Origin: Neostapfia colusana
Lineage: Eukaryota > Streptophyta > Magnoliopsida > Poales > Poaceae
Reading direction: 5' to 3'
Assembly (NCBI GenBank): GCA_030760725.1
Contig: JASWHV010000018.1
Location: forward strand, 18,198,273 to 18,262,272
Length of the DNA: 64,000 nucleotides
Positions 35,131 to 46,646 of the stretch are shown piece after piece; the stretch's first letter is position 1; each line of letters starts with the position of its first letter. The translations under genes and the position numbers were made by a program. Below the pieces are notes generated by a model that had not been told where the DNA came from, did no database searches, and worked only from the letters and a program-made list of their open reading frames with translations.

Positions 35131-35746
35131 CGAGGAGGTATTCGTGAGTATGAATAAAAGATTGGTTAATGTTCGGATGGAACACGGGAAGTGATCAAGG
35201 TATGTTGGTAATTTAATACATGCTGGGATTACATTCATCTAAAGTTAAGTTGCTGTTTTATCAATGATTTTATAAACTTGCTTTTCTGCAAATAAGCCTT
35301 TTATACCTACCTTGTTTATAAGCTGCATATCATGTGTTATTCCTGCACTTGCTGAGTACATCATTGTGCTCAAACTTGCATTATTATTTCTCCATCAACA
35401 GCAAGAGAAGACTACTATGAAGAACGAGTAGAGCATTATGGCGTGTGATCTGTTCTCAACCTTGCCTGTGTAGGGAATAGGGATGGAGCCACTTCTGCTT
35501 AGTTTTGCTTCCGCATTAGTTTTGCTTCCGCATATAAATAAGAATTCCGCTGCTTAGAGATAAGGACTTCCGCTGTAAGCATGAGTCCAAGACTCATGAG
35601 GTGATTGTAATAAACTCTGTTATTCGTGGTAAAATATAATCTGAATTCAGTTTGTGGAACGTATGTGTATGTGTGATGAACATCCTGGGCACACATATGC
35701 ATTAGTTCTTGGTTCCGTGGTTTTCCACAGAATTGAGGGCGTCACA
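35131..35746 (+). repeat. K1 3' LTR, right part
   Basis: Continues the LTR after the T2 target duplication (35126-35130) and ends GGGCGTCACA at 35746, matching 2773-3386 of the 5' LTR. GGAGA follows at 35747-35751. Confidence 0.93.
35402..35448 (+). CDS. Putative LTR second exon (K1 3' LTR)
   Basis: Counterpart of 3042-3088 after the same atcaacag acceptor; frame and stop (TGA 35446-35448) are kept. Differences from the 5' copy are a silent GAT/GAC change and one Asp to Glu change. Confidence 0.45.
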
Positions 35747-35751
35747 GGAGA

Positions 35752-36490
35752 GCTCTAGGCCCGCCACGTGGCCAGCAGAAGCCGAGCCTCTCCCTCCGCG
35801 GAGAGAGGTCCGGAGGCTCCACGTGGCCCGCGGGACTGACCCTTTTCTTCTCTTAGAAGGGCTCCGGGCCCGCCACGTGGCAGCAGAGCGACGCTGCCTG
35901 CCCCGAGCGATAGGCAGCAGGCGTAAATACGCGCCATACCTTGCCCGTACAAGGTATTCAAGGCCCGCGTCTTCCCAAGACGCGGAGACGCGGAGCACGC
36001 TTCTGTCAGGTGCCGTTGCGCCCAGTCGCATCACAGACTGGCGCGCGGTGTCAGAACCTGTCAGCCAATAAACACCACGACAAGACATCCCATGCCGCCT
36101 GCGCCGTCATCAACCACTACGACTAGCATGCGGCATGGGCAGGGCGGCAAGATGTAGACTCAGAAGCCTTCGACCAGAGACAACTACCGGCGTAACTGCA
36201 GATACGGTAGATAATAGACAATCTTCCCAGGACCACCTGTCGGGTCCCGGCTCCCCTTGTAAGCTGCCCGAGTCTTGGACTATAAAATGCTCGGGTAGGC
36301 GTCGATAGCAAGGGTTCGCACTTTGCAACTCATACGCTAGCCATACACTCTCAAGCTGTAACTCACCCCCAAGCTCAGGCCCCCGGTCCTGAGCAGCAAG
36401 CAATACAGCGAGCTCCATAGCTCGCCGTGGACGTAGGGTTTTACGCTCCGGCGGCCTGAACCACGTAAAACTCGCCGTGTCAAGCTCTTA
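35752..36490 (+). repeat. T1 3' LTR, segment 2 of 3
   Basis: Resumes the LTR left at 384, from AGCTCTAGGCCCGCCACGTGG through the TATA box (near 36288) and the CCCTACG block to the S1 target site CTAAC (36491-36495). Confidence 0.9.
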
Positions 36491-36898
36491 CTAACTGTAA
36501 CACCCCAAATTTTGATTCAAAACCCAAAACCATGTTCAGAGGGGAATTTAAAAATTTTTGGACGTGTTGCATGTTTTGCAAAAATTCAAATTCAAACTGG
36601 AATTCAAATTATACCCAAAACAGAAAAGAAATGGAAAAAGAAAAAGGAAAATGGGAAAAAACTGGCCAGAGGGCCGAAACCCGCCAGCCGGCCCAGCTAC
36701 TCCCGCGCCAGCCCGCCCCGCGCGCGCCGCGCTGCCTCTCACCGACGGGTGGGACCCACATGTCATCCCTAACCCCGCGACCCCGGACTCTCTCCCGTGC
36801 GCGCGATCGCAACCGATCGGGAAACCCGTCCCGTCGCCCGAATTCTGGACCCAGAGGACTCCAACTCGATCACAACAGACCCACCGCCCTCCCCTGGC

Positions 36899-36906
36899 TA
36901 TAAAAA
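36899..36906 (+). promoter_or_regulatory. S1 LTR TATA box
   Basis: TATAAAAA followed by a GC-rich leader without ATG up to a candidate donor CCCGAG|GTGAGA at 37175/37176. Confidence 0.6.
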
Positions 36907-38365
36907 CCCCCGATCCGATCAGTTTTTCCCACGCGATCGCCGATTTTCACTCCGGTGATCACCGAGACTTCGCCGGTGAATTCTGGCCGATCTAAGCTCG
37001 GAAACTCTGATCTAACTCGCTGGTTTTGATCCACCGCCTCCGGGGAACTTTGCAGGTGCAGAAAACTCGGAGAGTTACGGTGTAAACGCAGCGCCGACGA
37101 GCTTCGCCGTGGTTTTGCCTCGGACCTCGCCGCCGATCACTTTCCAGGACCCCCGAGCTCGAGAAAACCCCCGAGGTGAGATCCCTGACCTCCTCTCTAC
37201 CGATCTAGGCCATAAGATCACAGTTCTAGGCAGAATTCTCGAGGATCCGAAAGTTTCCGGCGAGATCGCCGCTCCCGCCGCCATGCGCCGCCGGCAGCGC
37301 CGCCCGCGTTCGATCAGAGCGACGTGGCCGCATGTGCGCCGTTTATTTTAAATCGCACGGTAGACTTTAAAACCCCGCGTACCGGTTCGATCTTATAATC
37401 TCAGCCGTCGGTTTAAAATCGGACGGTCCACGTCGACCCCGCGTTATAAAGACTGGAGTTCTTACGTGCTACCCCCTGGGGTTCTCTGGAATTGAGAGCT
37501 AGCCCCGGAAACTTCAGATCTAGCCCCTGGAACTCTAGAAAATCATGTAAATCCATTTAAAAATCAGTTTTAACCCTGGACTTAATAGAAATTAGGAAAA
37601 CACCTCTGATAAGTGTAGATAGACCCCTGGAAATTATGGAAATAATATTATAGACCCTGTAATGGGGTGAATTCATTATTTTAGCCTTGTTTAGTATTTA
37701 ATTTAGAAAATTGAATATGTAACTAGTGTTTAAAAATTAAAAGGGGGACAAACATAATTGTCAAAATTAATTAAAAACTTTCTCAGTACTTAGAAAACTT
37801 TGGAGTGAGATAAAAATATATTTTTGGGCTGAAATAAATCTGTTTTATCTATTATTCACATTTTATTAGTATAGGGACACATTTTTAAGTAAAGAATAGT
37901 TAAAGAAAAATAGGGAAAATAATTATGAAATAGTATACATCATAAGCCATGGTCAAAATATGATTTTAAATTATTTAGGACCAGAACCTAATCTGTTTAG
38001 GTGATGTGTATTACTAATTTAATAATAAAATACACAATTATGCATAGGAATATAAATCTGAAAAATATAGCAACTAGTAAATGATAAATGGAGTTTCTAA
38101 AATACAAAGAATTCAGTTTAGGGTTGATAGAAATTGTGAAGGCACATTGTATGCATGTATAAATGTAGAAAAAAAATAGGAATCATATATATACATGGTT
38201 AAAAGTGCATGCAAGCCACAACTTAACACACATAAAGTAACCACAACACATATAATGGTAAAGAACTTTTATAAATATGAATGTGTGGTTTGTATGAAGT
38301 GTAAGTGTGAATTATGTCTTATGGAATGTTGTTTTTCTTTTGCTATGTGTGATGGTATGAAGTAG

Positions 38366-39581
38366 AATCTGTTCAAGAACAAGTTATTCATTTCCAAGAC
38401 CAGGAATACCCATTTCAAGAGCAGCAAGAAGGAGGCAAGTGTCCTTGACCACTTTGATCCTATGTTAGGATGTGTAGATAGAATTATTTGCATTGTCAAG
38501 TTAAATATGAAACCCATGCTAGGAAGTTTCCCTAGAATTGCATTACCTTGTTTCCTTGAAGCTTGGGATGGGATTTATTTTGTCATGTCATTTATACACA
38601 TGCATATGCTTAGCCATGCTTAGAATGGGGTATTGGGATATGAGATCATCAGTTTATTTTACCATACTCTTGAATGTGACATTGTGAGTTATGTAGAGGT
38701 AGGGATCAAGGCAAGTTGGATGTTTTGGTTGTGTGCTGGGTGCACGAGACTTGGGTTTGTGTTTGGTACTTGCCTGGATCCTAAGGACCGGTTCATGGAG
38801 CATGTAACCCGGCTTTACAGTGCCAACCACATGCTGAGATGGGGCAGCTTGGCCAATTAATTAGGTGTATCCCCGGCGTAGTATGGGTGTGTTGGAGGGT
38901 GCGGGGAATAGGTGTCAGCTGGACTACCATATGAACCGCAAGGCTCAAGAGGGGGCCACTGCAGCGGGGTTGGAGCCTCTTGTATGCTGTTAGGGGTGAA
39001 ACCTCAGTGGGCCCACGCTCGTCGGGAATCCCTTTGTAAAGGCTTCGTAGTGATCTCTTGGCTGCACACCTGGGAAGTGTGAATGTGGATCGTAGCCACT
39101 GGCATAATGGAGGTTCTTTTAGTCCACCCGGCAACGGGGGATGAAATCACTACTTGTGGGTACAGTGGTACAAACTCTGCAGAGTTAAAACTGTCTTGAC
39201 AGCCGTGCTCACGGTTAAGAGCGGCCTGGACTTATTCATGATTAGAGGAATGATGGTTTTGGAAGTTAAGCGGGGAGCTTAACATTGGAAATGATGTTAT
39301 GGTTATTGGATTATGATAATGGGTTGGGAGATTGGGATCATTTCACCTGTGTAGTAATGTAGGTGCTTAATAAGCTAAGGTGATTGGTATTAAATGCGTA
39401 GTGCTTTAACCATGAGTTCAACCTCTCCTTGTTCTAGCCATGCATGATATAATTTTTCCCACACTTGCTGAGTACCATTGGTACTCAACCTTGCATATTT
39501 GTTGGTTTATATTGCTGCTCAGGACAAGATAATGAGGTGGTGTATAATGACCAAGATTTTGGACCCGAGGAAGGATTTTAG
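38366..39581 (+). CDS. Putative spliced LTR reading frame (S1)
   Basis: Exon A is 38366-38434 (69 nt; acceptor gaagtag, GC donor G|GCAAGT). The second exon begins 39523 after attgctgctcag and ends TAG 39579-39581. Phase 1 in and out, as in K1-K3. Gln/Glu-rich (SVQEQVIHFQDQEY) with an acidic end (FGPEEGF). A perfect 8-bp hairpin TGAGTACC-ATT-GGTACTCA lies at 39469-39487. No ATG assigned. Confidence 0.48.
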
Positions 39582-39833
39582 GTTCATGAAGACCCCCGGG
39601 CAACGCCTGTGATGGAGCCCTAAAGAATAATATTCCGCTGCTAGTTTATTTACTTGTGATGAACTTATTATTGTCCATCGAGACATTTACTATGTAAGAC
39701 TTACTTATATTCGACACCTGGCTTGTAATAAATGATGCTTCACTATTTGTCATCACATGTATGAGAAAATGATCCTGGCATACATGTGAGATTCACTTGG
39801 TTGTTCTTCGGAAAAACCGGGTGTGACACTAAC

Positions 39834-39941
39834 TCGTCCATCCGCGCAAGCTCTCCGCTAGGGACTAGCCCCACCGAAAAAAGAACCTCCGCGGGCTGCC
39901 CAGTGCAGGCCCGGGGGAAGTGTCGACCGAACACTTCGACA
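39834..39941 (+). repeat. T1 3' LTR, segment 3 of 3
   Basis: Last 108 bp of the T1 LTR after S1, ending in the hairpin GAAGTGT-CGACCGA-ACACTTC plus GACA. This is the right end of T1. Its target duplication should be GTCGC (39942-39946), with the partner left of the window. Confidence 0.88.
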
Positions 39942-40729
39942 GTCGCCTACCCGAGCCTTTTATAGTCCAAGACTCGGGTGGCTTACAAGGGGGGCCGGGA
40001 CCCGACAGGTGGTCCCGGGGAGATTGACTGATATCTACCGTATCTGCAGTTATGCCGGTAGTTGTCTCTGCCGAAGACTTCTGAGTCTTTGTCTTGTAGC
40101 TCTGCCCATGCCGCAAGCTAGTTGTAGTGGATGATGATGGCGGGGGCGGCATGGGATGTCTTGTCGCTGCGTTTATTGGCTGGCAGCCTCTGACACTGCG
40201 CGCCAGTCTGTGATGGACTGGGCGCAACGGCACCTGACAGAGGCGTGCTCCGCGTCTTGGGAAGGCGCGGGCCTTGAATATCTTGTACGGGCAAGGTATG
40301 GGGCGTCTTTACGCCCGCTGCCTATCGCTCGGGGGCAGGCAGCGCCGTTCTGCTGGCCACGTGGCGGGCCCGGAGCCCTCCTCAGGAGAGAGGGGGTCCG
40401 GCCCCACAGGACACGTGGAGCCTTCGGACCTCTCCCCGCGGAGGGGGAGGTTCGGCTTCTGTTGGCCACGCGGCGAGCCCGGAGCTCCTCTCTGAGGAGA
40501 GGGAGGTCCGGCCTCTCTGGACACGCAGCACCTTCGGACCTCTCTCCCGCGGAGGGGGAGGTCCGGCTTCTGTATGCCACGTGGTGGGCCCGGAGCTCTC
40601 CTCTGAGGAGAGGGAGGTCCAGCCCCGCTGGACGCGTGGCGCCTTCGGAGCTCTCCCTGCGGAGAAGGGCGAGATCCTTAGGCATTTTCCCCTGTGCGCG
40701 GGGGTACCCCATATCGAGGGTACCGACAG
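39942..40729 (-). repeat. T3: right end of a minus-strand Tat-type LTR
   Basis: Begins mid-LTR (TATA region) where T1 was inserted and ends GGTACCGACA at 40729, the 5' boundary of a minus-strand element. The rest of T3 lies left of the window. Very similar to the T6 LTRs. Confidence 0.85.
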
Positions 40730-41478
40730 TGGGCCTGGGACCCGACAGGTGGTCCCGGGGAGATTTCCTGCCATCTACCGTATCTGCAGTTATGCCGGTA
40801 GTTGTCTCTGGTGAAGGCTTCCGAGTCTTCGTTCTGCCGCCCTGCCCATGCCGCAAGCTAGTCGTAGTGGTTGATGATGGCAGGGGTGGCAGGGGATTTC
40901 TTGTCGTTGTGTTTATTGGCGGGCAGGCTCTGACACGGCGCGCCAGTCTGTGATGCGATTGGGCGCAACGGCACCTGACAGAGGCGTGCTCCGCGTCTCC
41001 GCACCTTGGGAAGGCCCGGGCCTTGAATACCTTGTACGGGCAAGGCATGGCGCGTCTTTACTCCTGCTGCCTACCGCGCGGGGGCAGGCAGCGTTGCTCT
41101 GCTGGCCACATGGCGGGCCCGGAGCTCTCCTCTGAGGAGAGGGAGGTCCGGCCCCGCGGGACACGTGGAGCCTTCGGAGCTCTCCCCACGGAGGGGGAAG
41201 GTCCGGCTGCTGCTGGCCACGTGGTGGGCGCGGAGCTCTCCTCTGAGGAGAGGGAGGTCCGTCCCCGCGGGACACGTGGAGCGTTCGGAGCTCCCCCCGC
41301 GGAGGAGGGAGGTCCGGCTCAGTTGGCCACGTGGCTGGTCCGGAGCTCTCCTCTAAGGAGAGGGAGGTCCGGCCCTGCTGGACACGTGGCGCCTTCGGAG
41401 CTCTCCCTGTGGAGAAGGGCGAGGTCCTTAGGCATTTTCCCCTGTGCGCGGGGGTACCCCATATCGAGGGTACCGACA
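40730..41478 (-). repeat. T4: right end of another minus-strand Tat-type LTR
   Basis: Starts inside an LTR (GTGGGCCTGGGACCCGACAG) where T3 was inserted, giving a likely T3 target duplication GTGGG, and ends GGTACCGACA at 41478. More diverged than T3, as expected for the older host. Confidence 0.82.
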
Positions 41479-43666
41479 GCGTTGAAGGGGAGGTCGATCT
41501 CCGCCAGGTCGAACAGAATGTACTCTGTTCGATAGCTGTCAGGTGCCCCAATGGTCACCGGAAGGCTGATGTCGCCGTAGGGGATGACATGTCCCAGCCC
41601 GACCCCTGAGAACGGGCTCGATGGGGTGAGCTTGGCCATCAGGATCTGCAGCTTCTGGAAAGCTGCGCGGCTGATGAGGTTCAGCCCAGCCCCGTCATCT
41701 ACCAGGACGTGGTACATCTTCACGTTGGCGATGGTGGGCGCTACCAAGAGCGGTAGCTGGCCAGCCCCAGCCATGTTCCTGGGGCAGTCTGTGGCGTCGA
41801 AGCTGATGGGGGTTCCCATCCACTTGAGGTGTGGCACGGCACTTTGGAGAGGATCCACCGACGCTACTGCTCTGCGCAGAGTCTTGACTGCGCTTCGCGA
41901 CGAGGGGTCAGAGGACCCGCCTTAGATGACGTAGAGCGCTTTCCGGCGTTCGTCGTCGCTGGAGCTGGAGTCCTCACGGTTGCGCACCGCCTTCACGGCG
42001 CGTTGAGGCTCCTGGAACTCCGTCTGGTGGTCGACGTTGTCTTGGGCGTCGACCTTCTACTTGCCCTCCCTTTGACGGAAGGGAGGGGCGTCAGCACGCG
42101 GCTGCTTCCCCCTGCGTAAGCGCTCGCGAGCTTCTGGATCTCCCGGCACTCAGCAGCAGTATGGCTGCTGGTGTTGTGCACGGGGCACGGCTCGCCTTGG
42201 TCACCGTCCGGGTCTGGTGACTGTCGTGGCCTCTTGTCGGGGCATGGCCCCCGAGCTCCAGTGGGTGCTGCAGCTGCTGCAACTGGAGCTTTGGTCGGCA
42301 GCATGATCTTGCCGCCGGCCTTCTTGACCTTTCAGCCACTCCCATGGGGGGCAGCATTTGTTCTGGGCTGTTCTCCGTCTTCGGAGACTGGCTGTGAGTG
42401 CCAGTTACACCCTTCTGCTGCCCTGGCGCACTTGTCTGCCAGGCTGAAGAGCTCTGAGATGTCGCACACTTCTCTGGTCGCGATCTTCTTGAGCATCTTC
42501 TTGTCTCTTACACCCTGTCGGAACGCCACCACCACAGAAGCATTCTGGATATGGGGGATGGTGTTCCGCACCTGGGAGAACCGCTGGATGAAGGAGCGCA
42601 GTGTCTCTCCAGGTTGTTGTTGGATGGCGTGGAGGTCGAGCTCCGTCCCAGGCCGGGTGGAGGAGCTGCCGAAGTTCTCAGTAAACTGCCGGCAGTGCTC
42701 TCTCCAGGAGGTTATGGAACCCTGGGGGAGATTCATGAGCCAAGACCGTGCCGGGCTGGTCAAGGCGATGGGGAAGTAGTTGGCCATGACGGCCTCATCC
42801 CCTCCTGCAGCAAGGATGGCGGTGGAGTAGATTTGGAAGAACTCCTCCGGGTTGACGCTGCCATCGTACTTCTCTGGCAGGTGCGGCCGGAACTTGCGCG
42901 GTCACTTCGCGAAGCGAAGGTGTGGCGCCAGGGCCATACATCCTACTCCTGTTGCTGCAGGTGTTGGTGCCGCGAACGCTTGGTTTGCTGTCGGCACCGC
43001 GTACCCCGGTATGGGCAAGGCTGCGCCATAGACTGGGGGTGCCACTTGCACGGCATATGGCTGAGGCATATGCTGCGTGGCGTATGCCTGGGGCAGAGAT
43101 CACGTAGCGAACGTCTGCAGGCCAGGCTGAGTCGAGGTGGTCGCCATGCTGTCGCTGACCTCATGGTTGCGACGCCTCTCTCGGCGTCGCTCGATGGTCA
43201 GGCCAGCGTCTTCGCCCAGGTGACATCGCTCCAGCTCCGACCTCAGGTCTGCAGATGGGAGCCTGGTAGAGCGGGAGTCTGCCGTCTGCCCCTCAACCGT
43301 TGGTGTGCGAGTCAGCGACACACCTGGTTGACCGGGACGTCGTCCCCGCCGAAGCTGAGGGTTGGCGGCGGCAACGACAAGACGGTCTACGTCGCGAATC
43401 CACTGCTGGGTCGATGACTGAGGCACGTCCCCAGCAGGTGGATTGCGCAGTAGCGCTCGTGCTGCAGCTAGTGCACTTCCGTGAGAGACACTCAGCGCTG
43501 CAGTGGATCTTGGGCTTGCTGGAGTCGGTGCTGCCGGAGTCGGCTGCTGGCTTCCAGCTTGCACCGACACACTCCGTCCTGAGTTTGTCGAGACGTAGTC
43601 CCCACTGGTCACCGTTCATCGTGAACGTGGGCGGGGAGAGCTTGCCGCTGAAGGAATCTTCGTCAT
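41479..43666 (-). pseudogene. gag-pro: T5 gag-protease, broken
   Basis: Starts near ATG 43666 (TKIPSAASS follows), with an early TGA. Gag shows SELERCHLGEDAG, the core LTSPARSWLMNLPQGSITSW and SFIQRFSQVRNTIPHI (42332-42787), and the knuckle CPVHNTSSHTAAEC (41993-42304), with stops and a frameshift between pieces. The protease part (41479-41858) has PHLKWMGTPISFDATDCP, the active-site-like LVDDGAGLNLISRAAF, and YRTEYILFDLAEIDLPF, where T4 cuts in. Expected product: capsid and aspartic protease. Confidence 0.8.
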
Positions 43667-43702
43667 CTTCACCGGTGAAAGCTTGTCGAGCAAGGGAAAA
43701 AC

Positions 43703-43720
43703 CCCCTACCTGGCGTGCCA
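43703..43720 (-). other. T5 primer binding site
   Basis: Minus strand TGGCACGCCAGGTAGGGG, one base different from T2 and T6, two bases after the LTR end at 43723. Confidence 0.7.
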
Positions 43721-43722
43721 AA

Positions 43723-44297
43723 TGTCAAAGTGTGCCGTTGACACTTCCCCCGGGCCTGCTCTGGGCATCCCGCGGAGGTTCTTTTTCGGAGGGGCTAGTC
43801 ATTCGCGGAGAGCCTACTCGTCAGGGACGATGGAAGGAGAAGCTTGACGCAGAGATCTTTTACGTGGTTCAGGCCGCCTGAGCGTAAAACCCTACGTCCA
43901 CGTTGAGCAGAGGTGCTCGTTGTATTGCTTGGTGCTCAGAACCAGGGTTCTGAGCTTGAGGATGAGTTGAGTGCTAGAATGCTAGAGAGTAAGTGTGCAA
44001 GGAGCCGAACCCTCGCTAACGTTGCCTACCCGAGCCTTTTATAGTCCAAGGCTCGGGCGGCTTACAAGGTGGACCCGGGACCCGACAGGTGGTCCCGGGA
44101 AGATTGCCTGCCATCTACCGTATACTGCAGTTACGCCAGTAGTTGTCTCTGGCGAAGGCTTCTGAGTCTTTGTCTTGCCGCCCTACCCACGTCGCAAGCT
44201 AGGCGTAGTGGTTGATGATGGCAGGGGCGGCAGGGGATTTCTTGTCGCTATGTTTATTGGCGTACAGCCTCTGATGCGGCGTGCCAGTCTTCACTGC
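43723..44297 (-). repeat. T5 5' LTR, left part
   Basis: LTR terminus TGTCAAAG (mutated from TGTCGAAG) to the T6 target site ACTGC (44293-44297). The terminal hairpin is partly decayed. Continues at 51071. Confidence 0.85.
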
Positions 44298-45413
44298 TGT
44301 CGAAGTGTTCGGTCGACACTTCCCGCGGGCCTGCACTGGGAAGCCCGCGGAGGTTCTTTTTTCGGTGGGGCTAGTCCCTAGCGGAGAGCTTGCGCAGATG
44401 GACGAGTTAGTAAGAGCTTGACACGGTGAGTTTTACGTGGTTCAGGCCGCCGGAGCGTAAAACACTATGTCCACGGCGAGCTATGGAGCTCGCTGTATTG
44501 CTTGCTGCTCAGGACCGGAGGCCTGAGCTTGGGGGTGAGTTACAGCTTGAGAGTGTATGGCTAGCGTATGAGTTGCAAAGTGCGAACCCAGGGGTGCGGA
44601 TGGCTAGAGTCCGAACCCCTGCTAACGTCTCCTACCCGAGCCTTTTATAGTCCAAGACTCGGGTGGCTTACAAGGGGGGCCGGGACCCGACAGGTGGTCC
44701 CGGGGAGATTGACTGATATCTACTGTATCTGCAGTTATGCCGGTAGTTGTCTTTGCCGAAGGCTTCTGAGTCTTCGTCTTGTAGCTCTGCCCATGCCGCA
44801 AGCTAGTCGTAGTGGATGATGACGGCGGGGGCGGCATGGGATGTCTTGTCGCTGCGTTTATTGGCTGGCAGCCTCTGACACTGCGCGGCAGTCTGTGATG
44901 CGACTGGGCGCAACGGCACCTGACAGAGGCGTGCTCCGCGTCTTGGGAAGGCGCGGGCCTTGAATACCTTGTACGGGCAAGGTATGAGGCGCTTTACGCC
45001 CGCTGCCTATCGCTCGGGGGCAGGCAGCGCCGTTCTGCTGGCCACGTGGCGGGCCCGGAGCCCTCCTCAGGAGAGAGGGGGGTCCGGCCCCACAGGACAC
45101 GTGGAGCCTTCGGACCTCTCCCCGCGGAGGGGGAGGTTCGGCTTCTGTTGGCCACGCGGCGAGCCCGGAGCTCCTCTCTGAGGAGAGGGAGGTCCGGCCT
45201 CTCCGGACACGCAGCACCTTCGGACCTCTCTCCCGCAGAGGGGGAGGTCCGGCTTCTGTATGCCACGTGGTGGGCCCGGAGCTCTCCTCTGAGGAGAGGG
45301 AGGTCCGGCCCCGCTGGACGCGTGGCGCCTTCGGAGCTCTCCCTGCGGAGAAGGGCGAGATCCTTAGGCATTTCCCCTGTGCGCGGGGGTACCCCATATC
45401 GAGGGTACCGACA
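44298..45413 (-). repeat. T6 3' LTR
   Basis: 1116-bp Tat-type LTR, nearly identical to 49948-51065. The two share the same insertions and subrepeat number, so T6 is one of the younger elements here. Confidence 0.92.
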
Positions 45414-45432
45414 GTGGCCCCCGGGCCCATCT
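45414..45432 (-). other. T6 polypurine tract
   Basis: Minus strand GATGGGCCCGGGGGCCAC next to the LTR, matching T1 at 124-141. Confidence 0.65.
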
Positions 45433-45500
45433 CGGGGGAGATAGCGAGCCCGAGGTGGGACCTTCGTCTCTTCTGATCCACGCACTTTCTTGTCTTGAGT

Positions 45501-46185
45501 AGCTCAGGCCAGCGAAGGGCGTGAGGTCCGGCATCAGCGCTCGCCTCTGAAAGGAGGGCGAGGGCTGGCCTCGGAGCTCGGTCTGGCTGTGGAGGCGGAG
45601 TCCGGAAGTCATCGGAGCTCAGGCCAGCGAAGGGCGTGAGGTCCGCCATCAGCGCTCGCCTCGGAAAGGAGGGCGAGGGCTGGCCTCGGAGCTCGGCCCA
45701 GCTATGGGGGCGGAGTCCGGAAGTCATCGGGGCTCAGGCCAGCGAAGGGCGTGAGGTCCGGCATCAGCGCTCGCCTCTGAAAGGAGGGCGAGGGCTGGCC
45801 TCGGAGCTCGGCCCAGCTATGGGGGCGGAGTCAGGAAGTCATCGGAGCTCAGGCCAGCGAAGGGCGTGAGGTCCGGCATCAGCACTCGCCTCTGAAAGGA
45901 GGGCGAGGGCTGGCCTCGGAGCTCAGCCTGGCTGTGGAGGCGGAGTCCGTAAGTCATCGGAGCTCAGGCCAGCGAAGGGCGTGAGGTCCGGCATCAGCGC
46001 TTGCCTCTGAAAGGAGGGCGAGGGCTGGCCTCGGAGCTCGGCCTGGCTGTGGAGACGGAGTCCGGAAGTCATCGGAGCTCAGGCCAGCGAAGGGCGTGAG
46101 GTCCGGCATCAGCGCTCGCCTCTGAAAGGAGGGCGAGGGCTGGCCCCGGAGCTCGGCCCAGCTGTGGGGGCAGAGGTCCGGAACT
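45501..46185 (-). repeat. Six tandem 115-bp repeats in T6
   Basis: Unit starts (AGCTCAGGCCAGCGAAGGG) fall at 45501, 45616, 45731, 45846, 45961 and 46076, exactly 115 bp apart, with few differences. They lie between pol and the 3' LTR. No coding frame is preserved across them. Confidence 0.9.
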
Positions 46186-46646
46186 GCTCAGTGGTCCCCC
46201 CTTTCCTATCCCTTAGTCTCATTTGGTTTACTGTCCAAGGCCGGAATACGGGGCTTGGGTAATCCAGTGCACTTGGTCCCGGAGGTCTGGCCCCAGCCCC
46301 AGTCAGGGTGTAACCGCCCGGCCCCCTGGTACTCAGACCGTAGCGCCGGGAGGCAGAGTTCGCATGCTTTGGGTGCAAGACCGGGCAAAGCAAGGCTCCT
46401 GACCCCCCGTTCTAGCGTAGGTCTTTTCTCGGAGGAGACCAACTGGCGGTGCAGTACCCTTATAGGGGGAGATCCAAAAGGCCACCGGGCCTCTGGCAGG
46501 TACCCCAAGCACTACCGCCTTCGGCAGGACGGCAAATATCGACTATGCATGAGAGCCGGAAAGAGGAGCCGAGTGTACAATGGACACACACTGTCTAGAG
46601 CGTGGGGAGGTGTTCATATAAATTAATGCGTAATTTAAATAAACAC
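46186..46646 (-). other. T6 3' non-coding region
   Basis: No gene. Homologous to 30960-31480 of T2 in the same position relative to pol and LTR. Confidence 0.6.

Larger units (their letters stand above)
385..35746 (+). mobile_element. K1: Tekay-like Ty3/gypsy element, 3' LTR split by T2
   Basis: Complete but dead LTR retrotransposon. The 5' LTR is 385-3386, gag-pol 3824-8333, and the 3' LTR 8346-10732 plus 35131-35746. A 5-bp duplication GGAGA flanks it at 380-384 and 35747-35751. The two LTRs are 3002 and 3003 bp once the T2 insertion is removed. Order PR-RT-RNase H-IN with a C-terminal chromodomain-like segment, the initiator-Met PBS and 3-kb LTRs place it with Tekay/Retrosat2-like chromoviruses. 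That clade call is from family knowledge, not a search. Confidence 0.92.
36496..39828 (+). mobile_element. S1: solo LTR related to K1 (3333 bp)
   Basis: TGTAACACCCC start, GGGTGTGACA end, flanked by CTAAC on both sides (36491-36495, 39829-39833). No PBS, gag or pol is inside, so it is a solo LTR left by LTR-LTR recombination. It shares with the K1 LTR the AGGCAAGT..CCTTGACCA block, an AAGGACCGGTTCATG block and the split reading frame, but is otherwise diverged, so it is a separate family. Orientation follows the TATA box and the frame. Confidence 0.9.

Noticed and set aside
43293..43881. Plus-strand frames opposite Tat gag (also 42551-43417, 33393-33998, 49047-49673)
   Set aside because: Shadows of the minus-strand gag; no family motif in the plus direction.
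45501..46185. CRISPR-like array
   Set aside because: Continuous 115-bp tandem repeats with no unique spacers, inside a retrotransposon.
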